This document shows, piece after piece, positions 51,498-61,464 of a stretch of 64,000 nt of DNA. Source of the stretch: Dactylococcopsis salina PCC 8305 (GTDB taxonomy: Bacteria > Cyanobacteriota > Cyanobacteriia > Cyanobacteriales > Rubidibacteraceae); the NCBI RefSeq assembly GCF_000317615.1, contig NC_019780.1, forward strand, positions 2,129,840-2,193,839, given 5' to 3'. Below the pieces are notes generated by a model, which saw nothing but the letters and a program-made list of their open reading frames with translations, did not search any database and was not told the origin of the DNA. The position numbers and the translations under genes were made by a program. Every line of letters begins with the position of its first letter. Position 1 is the stretch's first letter.

Positions 51498-54400
51498 ATG
51501 GCACAACAAATTATTACAACCGAAGAATTATTATCTGTTATCAGTGGTCAAGACTTAGCGACAATTGTTGTTGAATATAGCACAGAAGACCCACTCAATT
51601 CTCCAGCGAGAGGTTTAGGTTTCAAACTTCATTATGATTCAAGTCAGTTACAATTTGAAGACTTTAGCGATGTGTTTACTTTTGGCGCACAACCACAAGA
51701 TTTTACACAATTAGCCCCTCAAGATGATAGAAATGATTTAGATAATAATCCGCAAACGGATCAAGTAATTAGCTTTCTTTATGCTGATCCCGATGTTTTT
51801 AGTAATCCTAGCGCCACTTTAGATTGGCCCCTAGCAGACAACAATATCGACAGTTTACCTGTTTCTCTTTTTGCGGTAAATTTCGATAGTAGTAATCTGG
51901 AAACAGAAACAGTTGTTAATTTTACCCTCTCCCAAGTTCAAGAGGGATTTGATAATCAAAGGAATGAAATCCTTTCTACAACCACTGTTGTTCCTGATAA
52001 TTCTAACCAACCACGACAATTAGTGATTCCTGAATTAACAACGCCAACGGTTCAAGCTAATCAAGATTTTGAGGTTAATCTAGCCTACGAGATTGAAAAC
52101 CTGAATCCAGAGATTACCGCAAGAGGATTAAATTTTAGACTTCATTATAATTCAGAACAAGTAGCGTTTCAGGAACTAACAACTGTTTTCGATTTTGGAG
52201 GACAAGGATTAGAAGAAACTCAAGATCAAGAAGATACGCAAGATTTTGATGGTGACAGCAGCACTGATCGAATTTTGACTTTTTTGTATTCTGATCCACA
52301 AATCTTTTCTAATCCTAATGCTGAATTAAATTGGCCCCTCAATGAATCTAATACCACTGCTGAAGATTTACCGTTAGATTTAGTTACTGTTAATTTTGAA
52401 GCCTTGGGACGTTTCGATCGATCAACGCTTAATCTCACTTTAGCCCAAGTTCAAGAGGGATTTGATAATCAAAGGAATGAAATCCTTTCTACAACCACTA
52501 TTATTCCTGATAATTCTAATCAACCACGACAATTAGTGATTCCTGAATTAACAACGCCAACGGTTCAAGCTAATCAAGATTTTGAGGTTAATTTAGCCTA
52601 CGATATTGAAAACTTGAATCCAGAGATTACCGCAAGAGGATTAAATTTTAGACTTCATTATAATTCAGAACAAGTAGCGTTTCAGGAACTAACAACTGTT
52701 TTCGATTTTGGAGGACAAGGATTAGAAGAAACTCAAGATCAAGAAGATACACAAGATTTTGATGGCGACAGTAGCACCGATCGAATTTTGACTTTTTTGT
52801 ATTCTGATCCACAAATCTTTTCTAATCCTAATGCTGAATTAAATTGGCCCCTCAATGAATCTAATACCACTGCTGAAGATTTACCGTTAGATTTAGTCAC
52901 TGTTAATTTTGAAGCCTTGGGACGTTTCGATCGATCAACGCTTAATCTCACTTTAGCCCAAGTTCAAGAGGGATTTGATAACCAAAGGAATGAGTTAGTT
53001 AATTCTCTAGAAATAGAAGCAGTGCTTGGAAATCCTCCAATTGTAGAAAATTTCCTTGATAACATAACTCTCACTCAAGGAGAACTCCCCGACCCCATCA
53101 ATCTTTTTGACACCTTTGAAGACACCGAAGATGATGATGCTAATCTTACCTATACAGTCGTTGAAAACACCAATTCTGAGTTAGTAGAAACAGCCCTCGA
53201 CACGGAAAGCGGTGAACTCAACTTGATTCCTGCGACGGCTGCAGGTAGTAGTGAGATTACGATCGAAGCGACAGATAGTCAAGGGTTAAGAGTTAGAGAA
53301 ACATTCACCCTGACCATTAACCGACAAAATGGGAAACCAAGCATTAACGCACCTCTAAATGAAATCACCCTGACTCAAGGAGAAAACCTTGATCCGATTA
53401 ACCTGTTCGACACCTTCCAAGATGACCAAGATACAGACGAAGAACTCAAATTAACCGCAAACAGTAGCAATAAAAATCTGGTTCGCACCGCCTTAGACTC
53501 CAATACAGGAAGGCTATTCCTGCAATTCCCCTCCACACGCACTGGAAGCAGTGAAATCACCGTCAGCGCTGTTGATAGCAGTGGACTCACCACCACCGAA
53601 ACCTTTACCGTTACCGTTAACCCCAGTGGCGAAGCCATCAGCCTCGAAGAAAATAACGACACCTTAGAAACCGCCAGCACCCCTCAACTCAGCCCCGACA
53701 CCCCCAACCTCAACCTCGCTGGCGAAATTGGCGACAACAATTTCGGTGATCAAGATATCGACCTTTATCGCCTCGAACTGCAAAAAGGCGACCAACTCAC
53801 CGCCGACATCAACACTGATGATAACTCCTCCTTCGACTCCTTTTTAAGACTCTTCGACAGCTTCGGACAAGAAGTAGAACGCAACGACGACAGCCAACAA
53901 GGGGAAAACGACTCCCTATTAGAATTTAGTGCTGACACCTCACAAACCTACTATATTGGAGTCAGTGGCTTTGGTAACGACCAATACAACCCCAACTTAG
54001 AAAACTCTGGTAGTAAAGGAGACACTGGCAGTTATAACCTCGCCCTCACCCTCACCAGTACCGCCAGCGAAACCCCCAACGATACCATTTCCCAAGCGAT
54101 CGCCACCAGCGCCTTGATTCAAGAAAACGGGCAATTTCAACAACCTGGCTTCCTCGGCGACAACAGCACCCTTAATAACCCCAACCTCGACGTTGACTTT
54201 TACGAAATCCAACTGACTCAAGGGGAAACCGCCACCATCGACATCGACACCACAGAAAACAGTCCCCTCAATCCCATCCTACGCATCTTCAACGCCACTG
54301 GTGGTAACGTTCCCAACGGCTTCAACGATAACGCCAAAGCCCCAGGTGAACAATTAGGAAATGACCCCTATCTCGAATTTACCGCCCCCTTTAGCGGCTC

Positions 54401-57400
54401 CTATTATGTCGGAGTCAGCGACCAAGCCAACGACCTGTATAGCCCCTACAACCCCGAAAGTGGACAAAGTCCAGGGGCAACAGGCGCGTATGCAATCAAC
54501 ATTACGCAAGATGTTTCCCGTGAAGATAGTCCCCCCGAAGCCTCTCCCAACGACACCCTCGACACCGCCACCGCCTTGTTAGTGGGAGATGAAATTCAAG
54601 GGAATATTGGCGATAGAACGGAATTTGTCACCGTTCCAGGATTAGATGTTGACGTTTACACCCTCACCCTCGAAGCTGACCAAGCCATCAGAATTAACCT
54701 CAATCGCACCTCACAGTTAGACCCCATCTTACGCTTCTTTAACTCCGAGGGAGAAGAAATTGCCTTCAATGACGACATCGGTAGCAGTGACAACGCCCTC
54801 TTAGAACTCACCATTCCCGAAACAGGAGACTACTACATCGGAGTCAGTGGCTTTGGTAACGAAAACTATGATGTCACCACAGCAGGCAGCGGTAAATCAT
54901 TCGCCAGTACCGGCAGCTATCAACTCATTATCAGTGACCAACAACCAGAAATTTTAGAAGCAGGAGAAGAAGAAGAAAACGACACTCTAGACACCGCCAC
55001 CGCCACCAGTTTAACCGCAGACAGCCTCGGTAGCCTCAAACAAACCAACGCCATTGGCAATAATCCCAATTTAGAAGAAGCAGGATTAGATGTAGATATC
55101 TTCCAAGTAGAACTAGATACTAATACCCGTCTCACCGCCGAGATTAACACCGAAAACTTCAACAGTGAGTTTGACTCCCTCCTCCGTGTCTTCAACAGTG
55201 AAGGAGAACAACTCGACTTTAATGATGATGAAAGCAGCGACAGTTTAGACTCCCAATTAGAATTTATCCCCACCGTAGCCGGAACCTATTATGTGGGAGT
55301 CAGTGGCTTAGGGAATGAAAACTATAACCCCAAGACAGTCAGTAGCGGTAACGCTGGCAGAATCGGAGATTATGAAATTGAACTTCGCCTCAATGAAGTC
55401 ACTCCCCAAGAAAATCCCACCAACGAAACCCCTGAAACAGCAAGCCAAGTCAACTTAACCAATAACCGCTTTAGCACCAATGGTGTAATCGGTGACAATA
55501 CTAATGTTGAGGTCGATCGAGACTTCTACGAAATTGACTTAGAACAAGGAAGCATCCTCAATATAAGAGTGAACGGAGACAACCTCGAAAGTTTCGTCCG
55601 TCTCTTCAACAGTAAGGATGAAGAAATTCCCCTCGAATATGAAGCGGGAGACTTCCCTCACCCCAGCCTCAACTTAACCATTCCCGAAGACGACACCTAC
55701 TTCCTACAAATCAGCGCCTTCGATAACAATGAAGACGGTATCCCAGACGATAGCATCGGAGACTATCGCCTCAACCTAGCCGTCGCACCCCCTCCCCTTG
55801 CCGCCCAACCCCCCGTCGAAGAAATCCGACCCACCGCCAACAACGATCGCTTTCGGGCTGCCTCCCAGCGCACTGCTATCTTTAATGTTTTGGGAAATGA
55901 CAGCGCCAACGATGACCAAGGCTTTCTCGAAATTACTGACTTCACCGCAACCACCGAAAAAGGCGGAACTGTTGAACTCGATAACCAGTCGCGGTTAAGA
56001 TACACTCCCAACCCCGACTTTGGAGGCGTTGATACTTTCACCTACACCGTCGCCAATGAAAGTGGTGGCTTTGACCAAGGCACAGTAGAAGTCAATGTTA
56101 ATCGTCCGCCAGAAGGCGCAAGTGTTCAAGTTGAGTTGGATGTGCGTTCCGTTCCTGGAAAAGAAGACCAACTCAATGACGGCTTGCAAATCGGAGAAGA
56201 GTTTATCGTTGATGTTCGTTTTCTCGATCGCGTGAACAGCGAAAATCCCTCGCAAGCGGTGCGTTCTGGGTATGCCGACCTTCGATTTAACCCGAATCAG
56301 TCGCAAGTCGTCACCGATACCGACATTGATAACGACCAAATTACCGACGGAATCATCCGTTATCCAGAATACCCAGGAGGTCGTAAAGGAACCGTCCGCA
56401 ACGCAGAAGGATTAGTCGATGAAGTGGGAGGTTTTTCCATATCACAAGACCCACCAGAAGCAGAAAACCGCATTTTCAGTCTTCATTTACAAGCAATAGG
56501 AGGAGGAAACACCGCCCTCTTCGCCAGTGAAGCGGGACAACAAATCGGGTCAGCAATTACTCTGTTTGATACCTTCATCACCGACCAACGCAATCAAACT
56601 AACTTCCCAGAAATTGATATCGCCACCGTCACCAACTCCGAAACAGTGGAAAGTGCCTTCCCAGTGAACCTCGCCAACAATAATGTAATCGAACAGGGCG
56701 AAATCTCAGGAGTACAAGGGATAATCGAAGCCATGCAAGTGAACATTGACTTTCAAGACTTAGCAGGGAACTCCTTAGAAGATGTCGCTGTGGGAGAGGA
56801 GTTTAAGATTGTTCTCTCTGCGGAAGACTTACGTCCAGACGGTCAACAATTAGGAGTGTTTAGCGTCTTTGCCGATGTCTTCTATGATACGGTTTTGATT
56901 GATGTCACCGAAGCCGAATTAGTGGGAGATTTTGCCTCCCCCGTCTTAGAATTACCCACAGCAGTGGAACAGGGTTCAGGAGAAGGATTAATCGATGAAT
57001 TGGGGGGAACGAAAGAGAACTTTAATCCCGTCAGAAGCGGCAGTCAAACCTTTGCCGAATTAACCGTCACCGCCAAAGCGCCTGGACAATTAGATGTGAG
57101 TACCAACGCCCCAGAGGGGAAAACCGCGAAAAATACACTGTTTGGGGTGGATGTAGAGGTGACAGAGGGGACAGTTTACAGCGAAAAACGCCTCGATATC
57201 CTCGGTGAAACAGAAGAAGGGAATCCTGATTTAGTGATTACAGAATTTGACGCAGTTGTTGATCATGTATTGGGAGGAGAAACTGAGGTCAATTTGACAG
57301 TGGAAAATCAAGGGGATGGAACGTCTCCAGGTTTCCAAGTGGAAATTCTTTACTATACCGCCGATGATCTAGGGGAATTAGAAGAAGAAGAACCAATGGT

Positions 57401-57968
57401 GGTGAAAACTCTGGCTTTTGAGGAGTTAACAGAAAGCAGAAGTGAAACCGCAGCAGTGTCTCTACCAGTAGAGGTAATGTTAGCAGAAGCGTTAGAAGAT
57501 GATCCTTCAGTGTTTGGGGAAACCGTTCCAGATGAGGGCTTCTTTGAGTCGAATAATATCGACTATTTAGGGGTGCGCCTAGTTAATAGTGAGAGTTCTG
57601 GGGAAACTACAGAAGAGTTTACGAATAACGGTGTGGATGGAACAGAAGGGGTAAATGTGGATGATATCGCTTATTTCCCCTGGGATGTGGTTAATAATAA
57701 CGGTGATGGCGTGATAGCTGGAGAAGAAGATGATTTAATCAGTGATAGACAAGTGACTCCTGTCGATGCTAATTTTGTGTTTGAGAACATTGGTGAGGTG
57801 ATTACCGATGAGGTGGTTGAGTCTCAGCAAGTGGGAACAGAAGGCTTAGATTTAAGTCGCATTGATTTAGATTTAGATGGGGCGATTTCTCCCGTAGATG
57901 CGGTGCGTGTGGGGAATCGAGTAAACTATCAGTTAAATTCTGCGATTAATGATGATGTTGTGGGTTAA
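51498..57968 (+). CDS. Giant modular protein: cohesin-like repeats, five PPC domains, CARDB and C-terminal dockerin-like region
   Basis: This 2156-residue protein lacks a classical signal peptide. In order: three cohesin-like modules (about 1-150, 155-325 and 326-496; GLNFRLHYNSEQVAF type); two Ig/cadherin-like modules (about 515-715); five PPC-type domains starting near 717, 857, 1016, 1159 and 1306 (NDTLDTAT and YYIGVSGFGN signatures); and a VCBS-like module (about 1443-1530). Two more cohesin-like modules (about 1542-1720 and 1745-1900), a CARDB-like domain (about 1908-2030) and a dockerin-like end complete it. That end has DLDLDGAISPVDAVRVGNRVN (Ca-binding loop, then the P-x-DA-x-x-x-x-N helix). 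The middle (about 53.7-55.9 kb) is visibly richer in C-ending codons than its flanks. The function is unknown: a scaffold, adhesin or extracellular matrix protein. It starts 157 bp after the preceding modular gene. Confidence 0.72.
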   Translation: MAQQIITTEELLSVISGQDLATIVVEYSTEDPLNSPARGLGFKLHYDSSQLQFEDFSDVFTFGAQPQDFTQLAPQDDRNDLDNNPQTDQVISFLYADPDVFSNPSATLDWPLADNNIDSLPVSLFAVNFDSSNLETETVVNFTLSQVQEGFDNQRNEILSTTTVVPDNSNQPRQLVIPELTTPTVQANQDFEVNLAYEIENLNPEITARGLNFRLHYNSEQVAFQELTTVFDFGGQGLEETQDQEDTQDFDGDSSTDRILTFLYSDPQIFSNPNAELNWPLNESNTTAEDLPLDLVTVNFEALGRFDRSTLNLTLAQVQEGFDNQRNEILSTTTIIPDNSNQPRQLVIPELTTPTVQANQDFEVNLAYDIENLNPEITARGLNFRLHYNSEQVAFQELTTVFDFGGQGLEETQDQEDTQDFDGDSSTDRILTFLYSDPQIFSNPNAELNWPLNESNTTAEDLPLDLVTVNFEALGRFDRSTLNLTLAQVQEGFDNQRNELVNSLEIEAVLGNPPIVENFLDNITLTQGELPDPINLFDTFEDTEDDDANLTYTVVENTNSELVETALDTESGELNLIPATAAGSSEITIEATDSQGLRVRETFTLTINRQNGKPSINAPLNEITLTQGENLDPINLFDTFQDDQDTDEELKLTANSSNKNLVRTALDSNTGRLFLQFPSTRTGSSEITVSAVDSSGLTTTETFTVTVNPSGEAISLEENNDTLETASTPQLSPDTPNLNLAGEIGDNNFGDQDIDLYRLELQKGDQLTADINTDDNSSFDSFLRLFDSFGQEVERNDDSQQGENDSLLEFSADTSQTYYIGVSGFGNDQYNPNLENSGSKGDTGSYNLALTLTSTASETPNDTISQAIATSALIQENGQFQQPGFLGDNSTLNNPNLDVDFYEIQLTQGETATIDIDTTENSPLNPILRIFNATGGNVPNGFNDNAKAPGEQLGNDPYLEFTAPFSGSYYVGVSDQANDLYSPYNPESGQSPGATGAYAINITQDVSREDSPPEASPNDTLDTATALLVGDEIQGNIGDRTEFVTVPGLDVDVYTLTLEADQAIRINLNRTSQLDPILRFFNSEGEEIAFNDDIGSSDNALLELTIPETGDYYIGVSGFGNENYDVTTAGSGKSFASTGSYQLIISDQQPEILEAGEEEENDTLDTATATSLTADSLGSLKQTNAIGNNPNLEEAGLDVDIFQVELDTNTRLTAEINTENFNSEFDSLLRVFNSEGEQLDFNDDESSDSLDSQLEFIPTVAGTYYVGVSGLGNENYNPKTVSSGNAGRIGDYEIELRLNEVTPQENPTNETPETASQVNLTNNRFSTNGVIGDNTNVEVDRDFYEIDLEQGSILNIRVNGDNLESFVRLFNSKDEEIPLEYEAGDFPHPSLNLTIPEDDTYFLQISAFDNNEDGIPDDSIGDYRLNLAVAPPPLAAQPPVEEIRPTANNDRFRAASQRTAIFNVLGNDSANDDQGFLEITDFTATTEKGGTVELDNQSRLRYTPNPDFGGVDTFTYTVANESGGFDQGTVEVNVNRPPEGASVQVELDVRSVPGKEDQLNDGLQIGEEFIVDVRFLDRVNSENPSQAVRSGYADLRFNPNQSQVVTDTDIDNDQITDGIIRYPEYPGGRKGTVRNAEGLVDEVGGFSISQDPPEAENRIFSLHLQAIGGGNTALFASEAGQQIGSAITLFDTFITDQRNQTNFPEIDIATVTNSETVESAFPVNLANNNVIEQGEISGVQGIIEAMQVNIDFQDLAGNSLEDVAVGEEFKIVLSAEDLRPDGQQLGVFSVFADVFYDTVLIDVTEAELVGDFASPVLELPTAVEQGSGEGLIDELGGTKENFNPVRSGSQTFAELTVTAKAPGQLDVSTNAPEGKTAKNTLFGVDVEVTEGTVYSEKRLDILGETEEGNPDLVITEFDAVVDHVLGGETEVNLTVENQGDGTSPGFQVEILYYTADDLGELEEEEPMVVKTLAFEELTESRSETAAVSLPVEVMLAEALEDDPSVFGETVPDEGFFESNNIDYLGVRLVNSESSGETTEEFTNNGVDGTEGVNVDDIAYFPWDVVNNNGDGVIAGEEDDLISDRQVTPVDANFVFENIGEVITDEVVESQQVGTEGLDLSRIDLDLDGAISPVDAVRVGNRVNYQLNSAINDDVVG
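51933..52994. repeat. 513-bp tandem duplication within the giant gene
   Basis: 51933-52445 and 52446-52958 are nearly identical 513-bp units (171 codons), with a third partial start at 52959. They encode cohesin-like modules 2 and 3. Few silent differences separate the units, which indicates recent duplication or gene conversion. Confidence 0.95.
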
Positions 57969-57970
57969 GT

Positions 57971-58071
57971 TATAGCAATACTAGGTAATTCGTAAATTGT
58001 TTTGCCCCCAAACCCCCAATACTGGGGGCTTTCATTAATCAATTTTTTACAAATGATTTGGGATTGCTATA
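57971..58071. repeat. TATAGCAAT...ATTGCTATA palindromic repeat, complete copy
   Basis: TATAGCAATAC at the left and GGATTGCTATA at the right are inverted ends; allowing AGT at the left and ACT at the right extends them by three. The interior has CCCCCAAACCCCCAATACTGGGGG. It follows the giant gene and may terminate it. Confidence 0.85.
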
Positions 58072-58220
58072 ACTGAATTTCCTCGCAATTAATAGGTGGT
58101 ACGATCGAAGCATTTCGATCGGAATCCACGGGATTTTAATCCGTAGAGAGTTCAAATCTTTTGGTAACTGATTGACGATCGAGCTACGATGATAAGGTGG
58201 TTTGGTTAACAAAAGCAAAT

Positions 58221-59516
58221 ATGATCGAACGTTATACATTACCCGCAATGGGGGAACTCTGGACAAATGAAGCCAAACTTAAAACTTGGTTAGATGTTGA
58301 GTTAGCAGTTTGTGAAGCGCAAGCAGAATTAGGGAATATTCCAGAGACGGCGTTAACAGAAATTAAAGAGAAGGCGAATTTTGACCCCCAACGGGTGTTA
58401 GAAATTGAGAAGGAAGTGCGCCATGATGTGATTGCTTTCCTCACCAATGTTAACGAATATGTGGGAGAAGCGGGGCGTTATATTCATTTAGGACTAACCA
58501 GTTCCGATGTTTTAGACACGGGATTAGCACTGCAATTAGTCGCTAGTCTAAACTTGATTTTAGAAGAGTTGGAAGCTCTGGCGCAAGCGATTCGTTATCA
58601 AGCACAACAACATCGTTATACGGTGATGGTGGGACGCTCTCACGGGATTCATGCTGAACCGATCACCTTTGGATTTAAATTAGCGGGATGGTTGGCTGAG
58701 ATATTTCGTCACCGCGATCGAGCGATTCATCTCCGTAATGAGATCGGCGTTGGTAAAATTTCGGGTGCGGTGGGAACGTATGCAAATATTGATCCCAGAG
58801 TAGAGTCTCTGGCTTGCGAAAAGTTAGGATTACAACCCGATACCGCTTCGACGCAGGTGGTATCCCGCGATCGACACGCACAATTTTTGCAACAACTGGC
58901 ACTATTGACCGCCTCTTTAGAAAGATTTGCAGTAGAAATCCGTAATTTACAACGGACAGATGTTTTAGAAGTCGAGGAATATTTCTCAAAAGGACAAAAA
59001 GGTTCTTCCGCAATGCCTCACAAACGAAACCCGATTCGATCGGAGCGATTAACAGGATTAGCGCGAGTGGTACGCGGCAACGCCATGACCGCTTTAGAAA
59101 ACGTGGCTCTCTGGCACGAACGAGACATTTCCCACAGTTCCGCCGAACGAGTCATTCTTCCCGATAGCTGCATCTTAACGCATTTCATGCTCCATGAAAC
59201 CACCGATTTAATCAAAAATCTTTTGGTTTACCCTGAAAATATGCAACGGAACATGAATATTTATGGGGGCGTTATTTTCAGTCAACGGGTGTTATTAACC
59301 TTAGTAGAAAAGGGAATGAGTCGAGAAGAAGCCTATCAAATCGTCCAACGTTGCGCCCATCAAGCCTGGAATCAAGCGGATGGGGATTTTTACAAGCTGG
59401 TTACTGAAGATTCTACAATTAAAAACACTCTGTCTTCCAGTGAGATTGACAGTTGTTTCGATCCACAACATCACCTTGACAACCTAAACACCATTTACCA
59501 ACGTTTAGGAATTTAA
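58221..59516 (+). CDS. purB: Adenylosuccinate lyase PurB
   Basis: PurB splits adenylosuccinate and SAICAR in purine synthesis. The predicted 431-residue protein begins MIERYTLPAMGELW and shows the fumarase/aspartase superfamily blocks: VGRSHGIHAEPITFGFK (catalytic His), LTSSDVLDTGLALQ and the signature GSSAMPHKRNPIRSER with the catalytic Ser loop. All are intact and the length is normal. The frame can be extended to 58197, but those eight residues are not conserved, so the ATG at 58221 is chosen. Confidence 0.97.
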   Translation: MIERYTLPAMGELWTNEAKLKTWLDVELAVCEAQAELGNIPETALTEIKEKANFDPQRVLEIEKEVRHDVIAFLTNVNEYVGEAGRYIHLGLTSSDVLDTGLALQLVASLNLILEELEALAQAIRYQAQQHRYTVMVGRSHGIHAEPITFGFKLAGWLAEIFRHRDRAIHLRNEIGVGKISGAVGTYANIDPRVESLACEKLGLQPDTASTQVVSRDRHAQFLQQLALLTASLERFAVEIRNLQRTDVLEVEEYFSKGQKGSSAMPHKRNPIRSERLTGLARVVRGNAMTALENVALWHERDISHSSAERVILPDSCILTHFMLHETTDLIKNLLVYPENMQRNMNIYGGVIFSQRVLLTLVEKGMSREEAYQIVQRCAHQAWNQADGDFYKLVTEDSTIKNTLSSSEIDSCFDPQHHLDNLNTIYQRLGI

Positions 59517-59533
59517 CCCCCAGTCTCCCCACA

Positions 59534-59720
59534 AAAGTAGGTGGGGTGGAGAGAAGCGAAACTCAACACAAAAAGTAGGTTGGGTGGAGGGAAGCGAAAC
59601 CCAACAAAAAAGTAGGTGGGGTGGAGAGAAGCGAAACCCGACACCAAAATTAGGTGAGGTGGAGAGAAGCGAAACCCAACACCAATCAGTGACCAGTTAA
59701 GCAGTGACCAGTGACCAGTA
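59534..59720. repeat. Four GTAGGTKGGGTGG-type units and inverse TYACTGR heptamers
   Basis: GTAGGTGGGGTGGAGAGAAG..., then units starting at about 59575, 59610 and 59650 with GCGAAACCCAAC. CAGTGACCAG-type heptamers (inverse) follow to about 59719. The gap 59517-60054 holds no gene. Confidence 0.85.
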
Positions 59721-59741
59721 GTTTTCCAACTTAATTAGTAA

Positions 59742-59778
59742 TACCATGGGTGAACAATTAGTGCTACAAATTGACTAC
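59742..59778. mobile_element. Truncated left end of a TACCAT-type MITE
   Basis: TACCATGGGTGAAC with downstream TTAGTGCTACAAATTG, preceded by TAA, looks like the left end of the same MITE family. It is cut by the complete copy inserted at TTA (59779-59781). Alternatively this is chance similarity, as the rest of the element is absent. Confidence 0.45.
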
Positions 59779-59781
59779 TTA

Positions 59782-59881
59782 TACCATTTTCAAAAAGTTA
59801 TGCTACAGTATCCGATGATGAAACTCAGCTATGGTGGGCAGGGCAAACCCTACAATGTAGCTTTAGTTATTAGAAATGGTA
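59782..59881. mobile_element. MITE of the TACCATTT...AAATGGTA family, copy 4
   Basis: TACCATTTTC (59782) and AGAAATGGTA (ends 59881) with TTA on both sides (59779-59781, 59882-59884). 100 bp. The interior contains ATGCTACAGTATC and no C/G palindrome, which shows that the palindromes inside other copies are optional. Confidence 0.9.
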
Positions 59882-59897
59882 TTAGATTATTAATTCA

Positions 59898-60009
59898 CTG
59901 ATCACTGATCACTGGTCACTGGTCACTGATCACTGGTCACTGATCACTGATCACTGGTCACTGATCACTGATCACTGATCACTGGTCACTGATCACTGGT
60001 CACTGATCA
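59898..60009. repeat. TYACTGR heptamer array upstream of hisIE
   Basis: About sixteen heptamers of TCACTGA/TCACTGG type fill this stretch and end only about 45 bp before the hisIE start. Promoter elements for hisIE must lie within or downstream of the array. Confidence 0.9.
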
Positions 60010-60054
60010 CGGTGAACTATAGTTCCCCCCTACAATCACCAATTCAATGATAAA

Positions 60055-60720
60055 ATGCCATTGCCAAAATCTGAATCTACTAATATGACTGATTTCTCTT
60101 CAGCGATTCCCATTGATCGAATTTGCTATAACGAACAAGGATTAGTTCCCGCGATCGTTCAAGATTATCTTGATGGTACAGTTTTAATGATGGCGTGGAT
60201 GAGTTCGGAATCCTTACAGAAAACCCTTGAAACAGGGGAAACTTGGTTTTGGAGTCGATCGCGCCAAGAGTTATGGCACAAAGGCGAAACCTCTGGACAC
60301 TTACAAAAAGTGAAAGCGGTACGCTACGACTGTGATAGTGATGCGCTATTAATTACAGTGGAACAACTTGGGGACATTGCTTGTCACACAGGAGAACGAT
60401 CGTGCTTTCATCAGGTAGAAGGAACAAAAACCCCACCCCCAGCAGATACCCTTTCGGGATTGTATGAGGTAATTTGCGATCGGCGCGATCGCCCACAAGT
60501 GGAATCCTACACCTGTAAACTAATCGCTGGTGGCGATAACAAAATTCTCAAAAAAATTGGCGAAGAAGCCGCCGAAGTGGTGATGGCTTGTAAAGATGAT
60601 GATCCCAGCGATATTGCCTCAGAAGTCGCCGATTTATTTTATCACACCTTAGTTGCCTTAGCATATCATAACGCAGATGTCAAGGAAGTTTACAAAAAAT
60701 TACAAGAGCGCAAACGTTAA
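60055..60720 (+). CDS. hisI: Bifunctional phosphoribosyl-AMP cyclohydrolase / phosphoribosyl-ATP pyrophosphohydrolase HisIE
   Basis: Catalyses two successive early steps of histidine synthesis. In this 221-residue protein the HisI part (about 12-120) has [28 protein letters not shown] and the metal-site [13 protein letters not shown] and [10 protein letters not shown]. The HisE part (about 130-221) has the all-alpha NTP-pyrophosphatase pattern [19 protein letters not shown] and [14 protein letters not shown]. Both domains are complete. ATG codons at 60055 and 60085 are possible; I keep the first. It ends 8 bp from the convergent lptB stop. hisH lies 40 kb away, so the his genes are dispersed. 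Confidence 0.96.
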   Translation: MPLPKSESTNMTDFSSAIPIDRICYNEQGLVPAIVQDYLDGTVLMMAWMSSESLQKTLETGETWFWSRSRQELWHKGETSGHLQKVKAVRYDCDSDALLITVEQLGDIACHTGERSCFHQVEGTKTPPPADTLSGLYEVICDRRDRPQVESYTCKLIAGGDNKILKKIGEEAAEVVMACKDDDPSDIASEVADLFYHTLVALAYHNADVKEVYKKLQERKR

Positions 60721-60728
60721 AACGGGGA

Positions 60729-61457
60729 TTACAACTCAAACTGTTCGCCAAGATAATATTGACGGACTAAAGGATTATTGTAAAGTTCTTGCGCCTTTCC
60801 CGCCGCCAGAATCCCTCCTTGACTCATAATATACGCTCGATCGGTGATTTCTAGCGTCTCTCGGACATTATGATCCGTGATTAAAATGCCCATATTTTGC
60901 GATCGAAGCTCCTCCACCAGCGACTGTAACTCCGACACCGCGATCGGATCAACCCCAGCGAACGGTTCATCAAGCAATAAAAACCGAGGTCCCTTTTCTC
61001 CCACCGCCAAAGCTCGCGCCAATTCAGTGCGTCTTCTTTCCCCACCAGAGACGCGACTCCCCCCCGTATTGGCAATATTTTCGAGACGAAACTCCCTTAA
61101 TAACCCTTCCAGACGTTGACGCTTCCTCCGTTGGGAAAAGCCATTTTGTTCCAAAACCAAACGAAGATTATCCGCAACCGTCAGATGGCGAAAAATGCTA
61201 GTTTGTTGAGGCAGATAACCAATTCCCAAGCGCGATCGTCGATCGATCGGTAAACCAGTAATATTCTCCTCTCCTAACCAAACACTACCTTGATCTGGCT
61301 TCACTAACCCCGTAGCAATATAGAAAGTCGTTGTTTTCCCCGCGCCATTGGGACCGAGTAACCCGATAATCTCCCCTGGAGAAACCATCAAACTCACCCC
61401 ATTAACCACAGTTAGTTTCCCATAAGACTTATGAATATGTTTTAAGACTAAACTCAC
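60729..61457 (-). CDS. lptB: LPS export ABC transporter ATP-binding protein LptB
   Basis: LptB powers extraction of lipopolysaccharide from the inner membrane with LptFG. The predicted 242-residue protein has Walker A GPNGAGKTTT, the family-typical Q loop (LPQQTSIFRHLTV), the ABC signature VSGGERRRTELARAL, Walker B LLLDEPFAGVDP and the H-loop His in ILITDHNV. The ORF extends to 61514, which would overlap lptA. The GTG at 61457, seven bases after the lptA stop, gives the normal family length and start (VSLVLKHIHKSYG). The lptA-lptB order is as in other Gram-negative bacteria, but lptFG are not in the window. Confidence 0.95.
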   Translation of the reverse strand: MSLVLKHIHKSYGKLTVVNGVSLMVSPGEIIGLLGPNGAGKTTTFYIATGLVKPDQGSVWLGEENITGLPIDRRSRLGIGYLPQQTSIFRHLTVADNLRLVLEQNGFSQRRKRQRLEGLLREFRLENIANTGGSRVSGGERRRTELARALAVGEKGPRFLLLDEPFAGVDPIAVSELQSLVEELRSQNMGILITDHNVRETLEITDRAYIMSQGGILAAGKAQELYNNPLVRQYYLGEQFEL

Positions 61458-61464
61458 GCCAAAC

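Noticed and set aside
49302-57968. Cellulosome
   Set aside because: No cellulase or other glycoside hydrolase carries these modules here; only the dockerin/cohesin-like modules themselves are supported.
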